Shown: positions 1 through 8,607, counted from the first letter of the stretch. The stretch is 64,000 nucleotides of DNA from Candidatus Fimenecus excrementavium (GCA_018712805.1 DVGI01000007.1:1-64000); one strand, 5' to 3'. Program-made: numbers and translations. Notes: generated by a model from the sequence alone, not told the origin.

Positions 1-38
<38 letters not shown>

Positions 39-275
39 TTGTATTAACACGAAGTTCCCTTCGTACCAATCTTTTAAAAAGCTTTTCGCTCTTTACTTTC
101 CGTTTCACTCTTTTGAGTGCTCCGGTTTACTGTTCGTACTTTCGTACGCTAAAACTCTTTGAGTGCTTCTTTGGCACCCTCAGAATCTCGGGTTCCTTTC
201 ATTTGTCGTTGTTTAATTTTCAAGGTTCAGGGTGCGTTCGCGGCGTTTGGGGTTTGTCCCTCTCGCCTTAGCGCT
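39..275 (-). other. 16S rRNA leader region
   Basis: This roughly 235-base stretch between the rRNA promoter and the 16S gene has no credible ORF. It holds several short repeated and hairpin-prone pieces, including GAGTGC occurring twice and a GTACG/CGTAC pair near 136-150. It is probably the transcribed leader whose bases pair with the off-window 3' flank to form the RNase III processing stem. That pairing cannot be checked here. Confidence 0.6.
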
Positions 276-280
276 CCGAT

Positions 281-309
281 ATAATATCAAAACGCGCGAC
301 AAAAGTCAA
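281..309 (-). promoter_or_regulatory. rRNA operon promoter
   Basis: On the minus strand TTGACT (309-304) and TATTAT (286-281) are separated by exactly 17 bases, a good vegetative sigma factor match. It points into the 16S leader. It is the only strong promoter seen upstream; a second tandem P1-type promoter, common for rRNA, is not obvious. Confidence 0.75.
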
Positions 310-423
310 CACTTATTTTCAAAAAAAATCCGAGTTTTTTTGAGTTTTTAAAACGCCGCCGGGTGTTTACGGCGAGGTGTATAAAATGCTCAATTTTTGC
401 GCGTGGTTTTTGTGAAAAAAGAA

Positions 424-462
424 ATATCTGCCTTTTCGGTTTCAAAAAGGCAGACAGATTTT
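424..462 (-). terminator. Hairpin terminator after the XRE gene
   Basis: On the minus strand CTGCCTTTTT and AAAAGGCAG pair around a short loop and are followed by a T-rich run (ATATTTCTTTTTTC). It sits about 25 bases beyond the stop of the XRE gene. The remaining bases between here and the rRNA promoter (310-423) contain nothing recognisable. Confidence 0.6.
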
Positions 463-484
463 ATATAGTCGCAACTCGCCCCGG

Positions 485-685
485 TTAAGGGGTGTCGGTC
501 AAACCTAATATATAATCGGTTGTTGTTTTATAGTATTTTGCTAAAGCTATCAAAATGGCTGTTGGGATATCCCTCTGCCCCAATTCATAATTGCTGTAAA
601 CCTGTTGCGAGCAGTGTAAAATCTCCGCCATCTGTTTCTGCGTTAGGTCATGGTCTTCCCGCAGGTCACGAATCCTATGATACAT
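485..685 (-). CDS. XRE-family HTH repressor
   Basis: This 66-residue protein is almost entirely one Cro/C1-type helix-turn-helix (about residues 4-60), with the usual pattern of LTQKQMAEIL, a recognition helix around SQQVYSNYELG, and the PTAILIALAKYY helix ending in DYILGL. It has no effector domain, so it is probably a DNA-binding dimer. It is divergent from the TM2 operon; an inverted repeat inside that operon's promoter (736-758) makes it the likely repressor of that operon. The start is the ATG preceded by GGTGATTAG. The regulatory target is inferred from position only. Confidence 0.85.
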   Translation of the reverse strand: MYHRIRDLREDHDLTQKQMAEILHCSQQVYSNYELGQRDIPTAILIALAKYYKTTTDYILGLTDTP

Positions 686-730
686 AATCTAATCACCATA
701 GTGCATTATAGTTTACAACATTTTGCGGTA

Positions 731-759
731 TTGACTTTTACTGCAAAATGCAGTAAAAT
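731..759 (+). promoter_or_regulatory. Promoter with internal operator for the TM2 operon
   Basis: TTGACT (731-736) and TAAAAT (754-759) lie 17 bases apart. The spacer and -10 box are covered by a perfect 9-bp inverted repeat, TTTTACTGC (736-744) and GCAGTAAAA (750-758), so a protein bound there would block RNA polymerase. Related half-sites lie at 721-730 (TTTTGCGGTA) and 771-780. The adjacent divergent XRE gene is the obvious candidate regulator. Confidence 0.7.
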
Positions 760-804
760 GAATTGAACGATTTTGTCGTATCAACGCTATTGGAGGAGAA
801 TTAA

Positions 805-1215
805 ATGGAAAATCAAAACCCTGGGGCACCTGTTACGCCGGTGACTGCACCGGCAACGAAGTTTTGTAAGCACTGCGGGCAGGTGATTCCGATTGACGCC
901 GTGCTTTGCACACATTGCGGCAGACAGGTTGAAACACTCGCACAGCAGACATCTGCACCGCAAGTCGTTATTCATAACGACAACATAAATACAAACACCA
1001 ACCAGAATATCAACCAAGCACTGGCGCAAAAAATGAAAAACAAGTGGGTCGCACTTGCGCTTTGTTTCTTTTTAGGTTTTTTAGGCGCACACAAATTCTA
1101 TGAAGGCAAAGTCGGCATGGGAATTTTATATTTATTCACTTGCGGACTGTTTGGCATTGGTGTGCTTATTGATTTCTTTATTATATTGTTTAAACCCAAT
1201 CCTTATATGCCTTGA
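805..1215 (+). CDS. Zinc-ribbon TM2-domain membrane protein
   Basis: The 136-residue protein begins with a short acidic/proline-rich stretch, then a zinc ribbon with two CxxC pairs (CKHC and CTHC, about residues 21-40). A glutamine/asparagine-rich linker follows. The C-terminal third is a TM2 domain: two membrane helices with the family's WxALxLCFFLGFLGAHKFY-type signature, a turn, and a second helix ending near KPNPY. TM2 proteins are small membrane proteins of unsettled function; the ribbon probably faces the cytoplasm. A GGAGG site stands upstream of the ATG. Its stop overlaps the TTG start of the next gene, so the two are probably co-translated. Confidence 0.85.
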   Translation: MENQNPGAPVTPVTAPATKFCKHCGQVIPIDAVLCTHCGRQVETLAQQTSAPQVVIHNDNINTNTNQNINQALAQKMKNKWVALALCFFLGFLGAHKFYEGKVGMGILYLFTCGLFGIGVLIDFFIILFKPNPYMP

Positions 1216-1628
1216 AGCAGAGCAAGAAAACGGCGATCAGTCTGTTTTGCAGTTTCATCGCTTTACTATTTGGTCTGATAATCTATATTTTCTGTCGGCA
1301 AGGCACGCATATTCATACGCTCTTAAAAGACTGCTTTAGTCTTTCCCTCCCCTATCTGCCGCTCGGCGGAGTTTTCGGTGTGTTGATTCGCAACTGGGGC
1401 GGAGATTTTTTCTGGGGATTGGCGCTTTGCTTTTTGCTGGCTGTTATTTTCAAACCTTTTCGGCACAAGCTTGTTTTCGCAGTGACGGTAACCGTCACAC
1501 TCGGCGCTTTGCTTGAAATCTTGCAATTTTACGGCGTAATTACAGGGACTGGGGATGTTTTCGACATTGTCGCTGAAGCCACAGCCGCTGTTTGTGCCGC
1601 AAATATAATAAAAAGGGGTAATTTATAA
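1212..1628 (+). CDS. VanZ-like membrane protein
   Basis: This 138-residue protein has about four hydrophobic helices, and its C-terminal segment LEILQFYG...GDVFDIVAEATAA matches the conserved end of VanZ-like proteins (the E..Q and D..DI..N/E pattern). VanZ relatives are small integral membrane proteins, some linked to glycopeptide resistance; the role here is unknown. The start is a TTG in a TTGA overlap with the TM2 gene, and its TAA overlaps the next ATG (TAATG). The tight overlaps indicate a three-gene operon behind the promoter at 731. Confidence 0.7.
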   Translation: MKQSKKTAISLFCSFIALLFGLIIYIFCRQGTHIHTLLKDCFSLSLPYLPLGGVFGVLIRNWGGDFFWGLALCFLLAVIFKPFRHKLVFAVTVTVTLGALLEILQFYGVITGTGDVFDIVAEATAAVCAANIIKRGNL

Positions 1629-2152
1629 TGAAAAAAGCACTTTCCGTTTTCCTTGCTATGCTTTGCGTAGTGCTGTTTACAGCATTTGCGCTCGGCAGCG
1701 GTGAAGATTCAACCGCCAGCGTTTCGTCCGGGTCAGGCGAAACACAGGCCGCCGCGACTGAATCGCCGGCAGAAACACTCACCGCGCATGTCGGCGACAC
1801 CCTGACTACAGCCGACCTAAAAATTACATATGTTTCCTGTTCGGAATACAAAGGTTACAACGAATTTACCGCTCCGAAAGATGGAAACAAAGTTGTTAAA
1901 CTGACCTTTGATGTAGAAAACATCAGCGACATAGACCGCTATATTTCCTATTTTGATTTTTCCTGCTATGCAGATGATGTAGCCGCAGAAGCGTATTATT
2001 CTATGGATGACGATTTGGCTGCTACCGTTTCCCCCGGCAGAAAAGCAAGCGGCAGTGTTTACTTTGAAGTACCGAAAGGTGCAGAGAGTATTGAAGTGGA
2101 ATATGAAACCGATTTCTGGACCGGCAACAAAGCTATTTTCGTTGTCAAATAA
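1628..2152 (+). CDS. Secreted DUF4352-like protein
   Basis: The 174-residue product has an N-terminal signal sequence (KK followed by about 17 hydrophobic residues), a Ser/Ala/Glu-rich spacer, and a beta-rich domain from about residue 58 to the end. The pattern VGDTLTTADLKITY...VVKLTFDVENISD...PGRKASGSVYFEVPKG is typical of DUF4352 (telokin-like, immunoglobulin fold). No lipobox cysteine is present, so it may be secreted or anchored by its uncleaved signal helix. It is the last gene of the TM2 operon. No function is assigned to the family. Confidence 0.75.
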   Translation: MKKALSVFLAMLCVVLFTAFALGSGEDSTASVSSGSGETQAAATESPAETLTAHVGDTLTTADLKITYVSCSEYKGYNEFTAPKDGNKVVKLTFDVENISDIDRYISYFDFSCYADDVAAEAYYSMDDDLAATVSPGRKASGSVYFEVPKGAESIEVEYETDFWTGNKAIFVVK

Positions 2153-2171
2153 TTCTGCGTCACATATCAAA

Positions 2172-2205
2172 AGCAGCCCTGATGAAATATCAGGGCTGCT
2201 TTTCT
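2172..2205. terminator. Bidirectional terminator
   Basis: AGCAGCCCTGAT (2172-2183) and ATCAGGGCTGCT (2189-2200) form a perfect 12-bp stem followed by TTTTCTTT on the plus strand. It closes the TM2 operon and lies just beyond the stop of the convergent glycosyltransferase gene. Confidence 0.9.
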
Positions 2206-2219
2206 TTACAAAATATTTT

Positions 2220-4166
2220 TTACGCCAACACGCCGGCGTCGATAAGCTGCGGCAGGACGCGCACGGAAGCATATAGATAATAGTCAAAATCCACGCCTTC
2301 AAAATACATATTGGCTGACGCGACGCAAATATAGTTTTCGGAAATGAGCGGCGTGCTTCGCGTGACGACAAAATCCGGTAAGCCTAAAGCAATTTGCATA
2401 TCCATAGCTTCGTACATATCTTCAAGCGGAATGTTCAGCGTGCAGAAATATTTACATTCGGGCACAAGGTCGCACACGGTGTAAAGCCCGCCGTCTAAAA
2501 AGCCGTAATTCAAAAGAGACGGGTCATCTACACTTAAAATAATTTCTTTAAACTGATATTGCGGCATATCCTCTTTTTCGTATTGCATCAAATAGGTGTT
2601 GGAGCTGAATACCCACGAAAACAACCCGGCGCACAGGAGAGAAACCACCGTCAGCGCAGCGGTGACGCGGCGAAAATCTTTTTGTAAAAAGCGGTCGGTT
2701 AAGATGCACAACAGCAGAAGCCCGTAAACGGCAAAAGGTGCAAACACAAGCCAATAATACATCAGATTCAGCGAGCCGGAGAAAATCAGCGGGACCAAAA
2801 GCAACGCCGCAAAGGCAGGCGCAAGACGATACTTTGCCGGCGACACAAGCGAATACCAGACCATACCGATAAACGCCGGAACCGCAAACGGATAAGCCCA
2901 ACTGATAAATACCCGCACACGCCCATAGAGCATTTGCAATAAGGAAATCATCCCCTGCCCCTCATCCTGCGCCGCGGAATAGAGGAATATATTATTGTAG
3001 AAATACGCGGTCCATAGGTCGGAAAGTGCGTCGTTTTTGATAAAATACACGAGCACCGGCACACTCGGCACAAGCACGCCGAGCAAAACACCGGCTACTG
3101 CGCGAAGGGTCGACACAAAGCCTTTGTCGCGCAAAGTGCGATAAAGCGGAACCAACGCCCAGCCGACAAAGAACCCAAGCAGGTTGAATTTAATCCACAA
3201 AACACAGCCGCCGAGCACACCCGCCAAAAACCAGTCCCAAAAGGAAAGGTTCTTGCCGCGCCGGAAAGCCCTTTCCGAAATATAAATGCATGCCATGAGA
3301 ATGGGCATACACAATTCTTCAGCGCTGTCGCCATGGCAAAAACTGCGGGAAGTGTAAATCAGCGCGCCAAGCCACGGCAGCCAAAACAAAATGCCGCGTT
3401 GGCAATAAAGCCGAACTGTTTTGTAAGCAAAAAACAAAAACAGCGCGCCCGCCAAAACCTCCAGCAGATAAACACCGAAAAAGGTATCAGCAGAAATACG
3501 GTAAGCAAGCGCATGCAGGACATATAAAAGAATGCCCTTTTGCTCATAAATATCGCGGTAAAGCACCTTGCCCTCGGCCATAGATTTGCCGACGGTGAAA
3601 AAGCAGTTGGCGTCTACCCAGTCATTGAACGGATACAAAAATGAGGATTTCGTACAAATCGTCAGCACGACAAATGCCGCCAAAAGGCAATAAAGGAAAA
3701 TCAGAAAATCCGTCCGGCGGCAGACCGCTTCGCTGGCGTCGATAGAATCGGCGGTCGGTAAAGCCTTGGATTGTGTTTTTGACACCCAGACGAAAATCGC
3801 GCGATAAACGAAAAAGGACAAGCCTACAAGCAAAAACGCAGGGACGACGCGCAACAGCCAATACGGCAAAGACCAGGAAGCCGAAAAAATACTGAGCGTT
3901 TCATTCAATTCCAACGCCGAAAATAAATCCGCCCCGGAAAGAACCGCGCAAATCCCGGCGCAAAGCGGCGGAAAATAGCCGTCAGTATGGCGGAACGACA
4001 ACAGGTTTTCTGATTTTGCCGCTATAATTAAGAGAAACAGCGCCGGGAGCGCCCACAGCACCTCCGGCAAAGCGTACAGCGTGCCGCGCGCCAAAAGGAG
4101 CATCGTAAGGCCGCAAAGCAGCAGAAAAATCACGTTGCTTTTTAAGTTGTTGAAAGCGGTTTTCAT
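2220..4166 (-). CDS. GT39-like polytopic membrane glycosyltransferase
   Basis: The 648-residue protein has around twelve or more hydrophobic segments. After the first three or four helices comes a loop with NDWVDANCFFTVGKSMAEGKV and YRDIYEQKG, the usual arrangement of an acidic pair and YRD/D[IL]YE motif in PMT/ArnT-like (GT39, GT-C fold) enzymes that use lipid-linked sugars. The last 90 residues form a hydrophilic tail. Such enzymes transfer sugars to envelope polymers or proteins on the outer face of the membrane; substrate and acceptor are unknown. GGAG lies 11 bases before the ATG. It stands alone, with its own promoter at 4219-4247. Confidence 0.75.
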   Translation of the reverse strand: MKTAFNNLKSNVIFLLLCGLTMLLLARGTLYALPEVLWALPALFLLIIAAKSENLLSFRHTDGYFPPLCAGICAVLSGADLFSALELNETLSIFSASWSLPYWLLRVVPAFLLVGLSFFVYRAIFVWVSKTQSKALPTADSIDASEAVCRRTDFLIFLYCLLAAFVVLTICTKSSFLYPFNDWVDANCFFTVGKSMAEGKVLYRDIYEQKGILLYVLHALAYRISADTFFGVYLLEVLAGALFLFFAYKTVRLYCQRGILFWLPWLGALIYTSRSFCHGDSAEELCMPILMACIYISERAFRRGKNLSFWDWFLAGVLGGCVLWIKFNLLGFFVGWALVPLYRTLRDKGFVSTLRAVAGVLLGVLVPSVPVLVYFIKNDALSDLWTAYFYNNIFLYSAAQDEGQGMISLLQMLYGRVRVFISWAYPFAVPAFIGMVWYSLVSPAKYRLAPAFAALLLVPLIFSGSLNLMYYWLVFAPFAVYGLLLLCILTDRFLQKDFRRVTAALTVVSLLCAGLFSWVFSSNTYLMQYEKEDMPQYQFKEIILSVDDPSLLNYGFLDGGLYTVCDLVPECKYFCTLNIPLEDMYEAMDMQIALGLPDFVVTRSTPLISENYICVASANMYFEGVDFDYYLYASVRVLPQLIDAGVLA

Positions 4167-4218
4167 GCGTTTTGCGTCTCCTTTTTCTAATATAACGGCA
4201 TCCCCAATATACTTTTAT

Positions 4219-4247
4219 ATGATAACGGAATTCAAAGCCACGGTCAA
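4219..4247 (-). promoter_or_regulatory. Promoter of the GT39-like gene
   Basis: On the minus strand TTGACC (4247-4242) and TATCAT (4224-4219) are 17 bases apart, with the transcript heading into the glycosyltransferase gene about 50 bases away. Confidence 0.7.
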
Positions 4248-4293
4248 GCGGTTTTTGTCGCGAGGCGGAAGCCCGCCGCCCCTTTGCTTTTTC

Positions 4294-4322
4294 TTGACTT
4301 TCCGAAATCGATACGCTACAAT
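4294..4322 (+). promoter_or_regulatory. Promoter of the first GPH symporter
   Basis: TTGACT (4294-4299) and TACAAT (4317-4322) are separated by 17 bases, 37 bases ahead of the start codon. No clear cre-like or repressor operator was seen beside it. Confidence 0.75.
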
Positions 4323-4359
4323 CGAATCAGCACAATTTCATATTCAAAGGAGGCACACT

Positions 4360-5742
4360 ATGGGCAAAAAGCTTTCCTGGGGAACCAAATTCGGGTACGG
4401 CTTCGGCACATTCGGCAAAAGCATGAGCTATGGTCTTGCCAACGGCTTCATTTCGATGTATTTCGTGTCGGTTTTAGGGTTGAGCACGGAATTTCTTGCG
4501 GTCATGTTTTTCTTAGCTCGAATTTGGGACGGCGTCAACGACCTTTTGATGGGTACCATTATTGACAACACGAAATCGCGGTTCGGCAAATTCCGCCCGT
4601 GGGTGCTTTCCGGCGCGCTTTTAAACGCAGTTGTTACTGTAGGACTGTTTTGGCAGCCGGGATTAAAGGGCTTGGCGCTTTATGTTTTTGCAACGGTAAT
4701 GTATCTGCTTTGGGACGCATCGTACACCATGATAGATGTCAGCTATTGGTCTATGATTCCGGCTTTGACACTCGACAGCAAGGAACGCGACCAAGTGTCG
4801 ATGCTGCCGCGCATCATCGGCGGCGCAGCGGGCATTATCGGTGCATTCACCATGCAGATTGTCGACAAACTCGGCGGGCCGGTCATTAACGGCGGCTATT
4901 TAAAATACGCGATGATTTCTTCGGCGGTTTATATCGTGACCGCCGCCCTTTGCGTGATGACAACCAAAGAAAATGTTTCTATGCCCTCGCAGGAAAAAGA
5001 CAAATTTTCGTTAGGTGCGGCGGCGCGCATTTTATTTTCCAACGACCAAACGCTTGTCATTGTAGGCATTATGATTTTGTTTAACCTTGCGAACAATTTG
5101 ACCAATGCCGTTTCGCCGTTTTATTTTAATTTTGTGGTCGGCAATCAAAACATGTACAGCATGTTTACGCTTTTGCTCGGCGCGGCACAGGCCATCGGGC
5201 TGTTCGGATTCCCGTTCTTTTCCACATGGTTCGGGCGAAGCCGCGTTTATATCGGGTCGTTTCTGTTGCCGTGTTTCGGGTATTTGCTGATGATCTTAGT
5301 CAACCTGACTTTAGACAGCAGCTTCCCGTTTTTTGCCGCCGCGGCGTGTGTGATGAGCATCGGATTCGGCTCGATGAGCGTCATGCAGAACGTCATGCTT
5401 GCGGACGCGGTGGATTACGGCGAATGGAAAACCGGACAGCGCAACGAAGGCATTATTTTCTCGACGCTGACCTTTTTAAGCAAAATTGCGGCGGCATTAA
5501 GCTCCATGACGACCATGGTCGGCTTTTCGATTGTCCACTTCGGTGGTGAAAACGCCACGACTGCAACGCCAGAGGCGGTTCGGTGCATTGAAATTATTAT
5601 GTTCGTGCTTCCGCCGGTCATTTTGATCGCGGCGCTGCTGATATATCTCAAATGGTTTAAATTAAAACCCGACCTTGTCAGTCGCATTTCGGAAGAAATC
5701 AAAGCGCGCAGAGCTGAGCAGTCTGAGCAAAGTGCAAGTTAA
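4360..5742 (+). CDS. GPH-family sugar:cation symporter (MFS)
   Basis: This 460-residue protein has about twelve membrane helices and the glycoside-pentoside-hexuronide family hallmarks: an N-terminal GTKFGYGFGTFGKSM segment, RIWDGVNDLLMGTIIDNTKSRFGKFRPW in the first cytoplasmic loop, and MLADAVDYGEWKTGQRNEG near the last third. These transporters import glycosides or sugar acids with Na+ or H+. The frame stays open upstream of 4360, but the ATG at 4360 is chosen because AAAGGAGG lies seven bases before it and the promoter lies inside the longer reading. It is single, flanked by a terminator. It is one of three paralogues in the window; the substrate cannot be read from sequence. Confidence 0.88.
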   Translation: MGKKLSWGTKFGYGFGTFGKSMSYGLANGFISMYFVSVLGLSTEFLAVMFFLARIWDGVNDLLMGTIIDNTKSRFGKFRPWVLSGALLNAVVTVGLFWQPGLKGLALYVFATVMYLLWDASYTMIDVSYWSMIPALTLDSKERDQVSMLPRIIGGAAGIIGAFTMQIVDKLGGPVINGGYLKYAMISSAVYIVTAALCVMTTKENVSMPSQEKDKFSLGAAARILFSNDQTLVIVGIMILFNLANNLTNAVSPFYFNFVVGNQNMYSMFTLLLGAAQAIGLFGFPFFSTWFGRSRVYIGSFLLPCFGYLLMILVNLTLDSSFPFFAAAACVMSIGFGSMSVMQNVMLADAVDYGEWKTGQRNEGIIFSTLTFLSKIAAALSSMTTMVGFSIVHFGGENATTATPEAVRCIEIIMFVLPPVILIAALLIYLKWFKLKPDLVSRISEEIKARRAEQSEQSAS

Positions 5743-5756
5743 AGGTCAAATATCAA

Positions 5757-5789
5757 AAAGCCCCTGCCGTGAAGGCAGGGGCTTTGTTT
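5757..5789. terminator. Bidirectional terminator
   Basis: AAAGCCCCTGCC (5757-5768) and GGCAGGGGCTTT (5774-5785) form a 12-bp stem with T-rich flank. It separates the GPH symporter gene from the convergent phosphoesterase gene. Confidence 0.9.
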
Positions 5790-5793
5790 TCGC

Positions 5794-7212
5794 TTATTGG
5801 TCTAAGCGGAATGTCGCCGTGTTCGGGTCAAGGGGCGGCGGGAGCAGGACGCTGTCTAATATTTGCAAAATAAGTTCTTTAAAATCCGTGTCCCCCGCTT
5901 TTTTGAAGCCCGCCATTTTAGCAAGACCCAACGCTCGCAATGTAAGCGCGCGCAGGAAGCGGTATTCCGCACTGTTTTCGCGGACAAAGCGTTCCCCGGC
6001 GTAAAAGCCACGGAAACAGGCGGCAAACAAATCTTTCACTTTGGTTTTGCGAATGTCGCGCACACCGCTGTGTAAAAAAAGCAGGCGGTCCACCGCGCCG
6101 ACGGTGATTTTATCCGCAACAAACCCCGCAAAGCGGACAAGCCGTTTATGCGCGTCTATCCCCGCGCGCCCGATGCTCAAACCGTTTAATATCGCGGCAA
6201 GGCGGTCAAGGTCATGCCGCGCGCCGTCAATTGCGCCGTAAATTGTCGAATCAAAGCGCTTTTTGGTGTATTCTAAAGTATTATAAGTTTCGCCGTCCAT
6301 TTTAAAAGTTTCGGGGTGCAGAGTCTCGATATGCACTTCGCCGTTTTGAATTTCAACTTTTCGAATTGGGACGGGGTAACTCACGAGCGCCGCCGTGCCC
6401 ACATCGTAAAATGTGCGGCCCGAAGGTGTTTTACGGCTTCTGATGCACTGAATATGCGAGTGCCCTGTAAAAATCAGCGTAAGGCCCCACGCGGCAAAGG
6501 TATCGGCTACGGTTTCGTAGTCAAGGAGCATGTCCCGTTTGCTGACCATGGGGTAAAGCGGTGACGGCGGCACGACCGGGTGGTGGGTCATCGCGAAAAT
6601 GAAATCCCCCGCCGCGCGCGCCGCTTCGATATTTTCAAAAATCCAATTCATACAGGTTTCGTCATAGCCGCAGTTGACGCCGTTGCCGTCGTCATTGAGG
6701 CACAAAAGCCGGTAGCCGTCTTTGAGCCGAATGCAGTAAGAGCCACTCGCGTCGTGGACGCTGAGGGCCTGCTGTTTGCCGAATTTTTGATAAAAGCCGT
6801 CTAACTCGGTGCGCTTGGTACCGTGCGCGGGTACGGCGGTTTCGCCGGCATAAGAAAACGACGAAATCACGCGGTCGGGAAAGCGGTCATCGCTTGTGTA
6901 ATCGTGGGTGGCGGTAATCGCGACAACGTGTTTGCCTGCGTTTTGCAAAGCTTCCAAATGCTTTGCCGCTTCCGTGTTGCTTAAATATTCGCCGTTGCTT
7001 GAAATATCGCCGCACACAAGAACGGTGTCGATTTCAGGGCTTTCAAGCATTCGTTTCGCGGCGGCGTCAAACAGCGCGCCGGAGGCTTTATAGCAGGTGC
7101 TGCCGTAGGCGTCGAGCTTTTGAAACGCCGCACCGGAAGTGCCGAGCGTCTGCCCGAAAATATGGGTGTCGGTCACCAAGAAAAAGCGCAGAGGTTCTGC
7201 CAAAACGACCAT
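5794..7212 (-). CDS. Calcineurin-like metallophosphoesterase
   Basis: The 472-residue protein has the five blocks of the calcineurin-like fold: FLVTDTH (about residues 11-17), VCGDIS, TATHDY in place of the usual GNHD, MTHHP, and FTGHSHIQ. These supply the two-metal site for phosphomono- or diester hydrolysis. No signal peptide is evident, so it is probably cytoplasmic. The C-terminal 150 residues are helical and unassigned. The start is uncertain: GGGACGGGAG directly abuts the ATG at 7212, which is too close, whereas a TTG three codons in (7203) is well spaced from it. The substrate is unknown. Confidence 0.8.
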   Translation of the reverse strand: MVVLAEPLRFFLVTDTHIFGQTLGTSGAAFQKLDAYGSTCYKASGALFDAAAKRMLESPEIDTVLVCGDISSNGEYLSNTEAAKHLEALQNAGKHVVAITATHDYTSDDRFPDRVISSFSYAGETAVPAHGTKRTELDGFYQKFGKQQALSVHDASGSYCIRLKDGYRLLCLNDDGNGVNCGYDETCMNWIFENIEAARAAGDFIFAMTHHPVVPPSPLYPMVSKRDMLLDYETVADTFAAWGLTLIFTGHSHIQCIRSRKTPSGRTFYDVGTAALVSYPVPIRKVEIQNGEVHIETLHPETFKMDGETYNTLEYTKKRFDSTIYGAIDGARHDLDRLAAILNGLSIGRAGIDAHKRLVRFAGFVADKITVGAVDRLLFLHSGVRDIRKTKVKDLFAACFRGFYAGERFVRENSAEYRFLRALTLRALGLAKMAGFKKAGDTDFKELILQILDSVLLPPPLDPNTATFRLDQ

Positions 7213-7248
7213 CTCCCGTCCCGCAAAAAATTAAGGTTTCTACTTCGT

Positions 7249-7277
7249 ATAGTACACGAGCAAAAAAGAAAAGTCAA
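7249..7277 (-). promoter_or_regulatory. Promoter of the phosphoesterase gene
   Basis: On the minus strand TTGACT (7277-7272) and TACTAT (7254-7249) are 17 bases apart, about 37 bases before the gene. Confidence 0.7.
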
Positions 7278-7288
7278 CGTAAAGAAAA

Positions 7289-7320
7289 ACAAAAAAAGCC
7301 CGGCGGAATTGCCGGGCTTT
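7289..7320 (-). terminator. Terminator of the cysteine/metY operon
   Basis: AAAGCCCGGC (7295-7304) and GCCGGGCTTT (7311-7320) pair in a 10-bp stem. On the minus strand the stem is followed by TTTTTTT and GTTTTTC, a strong intrinsic terminator located just beyond the stop of metY. Confidence 0.9.
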
Positions 7321-7331
7321 CAAGAGGTAAA

Positions 7332-8606
7332 TTAAAGGGTTGCGAGCGCCTGCTCAATATCGGCGATAATGTCGTTGACATTTTCGATACCGACGGAGAA
7401 GCGGATAAGGTCGGGCGTTACGCCGCATTCCTCAAGTTCTTTGTCACTCAACTGACGGTGGGTAGACGACGCGGGGTGCAAAACGCAGGTGCGCGCGTCG
7501 GCAACGTGGGTGACAATCGCGGCGAGTTTCAACGAATTCATGAATTTCTCCGCCGCGGATCTGCCGCCTTTGACGCCGAAAGAAATGACGCCGCAGGTGC
7601 CGTTGGGCATATATTTCTGCGCCAAAGCATGATAGCGGTTACCGGGAAGTCCCGGATAATTGACCCAGGAGATTTTGTCGTTCTTTTCGAGATATTCCGC
7701 GACCGCCTGGGCATTTTTGCAGTGGCGTTCCACGCGAAGCGCGAGGGTTTCAAGACCCAGATTCAGATAGAAGCTGTTTTGCGGCGAGGGCGTGGAGCCG
7801 TAGTCGCGCAGAAGCTGGGCGACAATCTTGGTGATATAAGCCGCTTTTCCGAAATCACGGGTATACACCGCGCCGTGATAGCTTTCGTCCGGCGTGGTAA
7901 GGCCCGGGAATTTGTCATTCTGTTCCCAGTCAAAGTTGCCGCTGTCAATCACAGCGCCGCCGACGGTGGAGGCGTGACCTTCCATATATTTGGTGGTGGA
8001 GTGGGTGACGATATCGGCACCGAACTCAAACGGACGGCAGTTAATCGGCGTCGGGAACGTGTTGTCGATAATCAGCGGAACGCCGTGGGCGTGCGCAATG
8101 CGTGCAAATTTTTCAATATCGAGCACGTCAAGCGACGGGTTGGCAATCGTTTCGCCGAAAACCGCTTTGGTGTTCGGACGGAACGCTGCGCTGATGGTCT
8201 CTTCGTCAGCGTTGGGGTCGACGAAGGTCACGTCAATGCCGATTTTGCGCATGGTGACATTGAACAGGTTGAAAGTGCCGCCGTAAATGGTCGCGGAGCT
8301 TACGAAGTGGTCGCCCGCGCCGAGAATGTTGATAAGCGAAAAGAAGTTCGCCGCCTGACCCGAAGAAGTCAAAACGCCCGCAAAGCCGCCTTCAAGCGCG
8401 GTGATTTTCGCCGCAACCGCATCGTTGGTGGGGTTTGCAAGGCGGGTATACATATAGCCGGGTTCGAGGTCGAACAGCTTTGCCATGGCTTCGCTTGTGT
8501 CGTATTTGTAAGTTGTGGTCTGGTAAATCGGCAGCACACGCGGTTCGCCGTTTTTCGGGCTGTAACCGCACTGCACGCATTTGGTTTCGATTGCGTAGTC
8601 TTTCAT
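7332..8606 (-). CDS. metY: O-acetylhomoserine sulfhydrylase
   Basis: The 424-residue enzyme belongs to the Cys/Met metabolism PLP-dependent family, and its length and motifs fit the MetY branch, which makes homocysteine from O-acetylhomoserine and sulfide. Visible features are the N-terminal ETKCVQCGY segment, YTRLANPT (residues 53-60), SSGQAA, the PLP-nitrogen aspartate D181 in PLIIDNTF, and the PLP Schiff-base lysine K206 in HSTTKYMEGH. It starts one base after the stop of the ApgM-like gene and ends at a strong terminator, so it is the last gene of the operon that begins with the Cys T-box. A methionine gamma-lyase is the main alternative, but length and the N-terminal motif favour MetY. 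Confidence 0.9.
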   Translation of the reverse strand: MKDYAIETKCVQCGYSPKNGEPRVLPIYQTTTYKYDTSEAMAKLFDLEPGYMYTRLANPTNDAVAAKITALEGGFAGVLTSSGQAANFFSLINILGAGDHFVSSATIYGGTFNLFNVTMRKIGIDVTFVDPNADEETISAAFRPNTKAVFGETIANPSLDVLDIEKFARIAHAHGVPLIIDNTFPTPINCRPFEFGADIVTHSTTKYMEGHASTVGGAVIDSGNFDWEQNDKFPGLTTPDESYHGAVYTRDFGKAAYITKIVAQLLRDYGSTPSPQNSFYLNLGLETLALRVERHCKNAQAVAEYLEKNDKISWVNYPGLPGNRYHALAQKYMPNGTCGVISFGVKGGRSAAEKFMNSLKLAAIVTHVADARTCVLHPASSTHRQLSDKELEECGVTPDLIRFSVGIENVNDIIADIEQALATL

Positions 8607-8607
8607 G

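Noticed and set aside
4081..4359. A longer start for the first GPH symporter
   Set aside because: The extension covers the promoter and the neighbouring gene's start, whereas the ATG at 4360 has a strong ribosome site.
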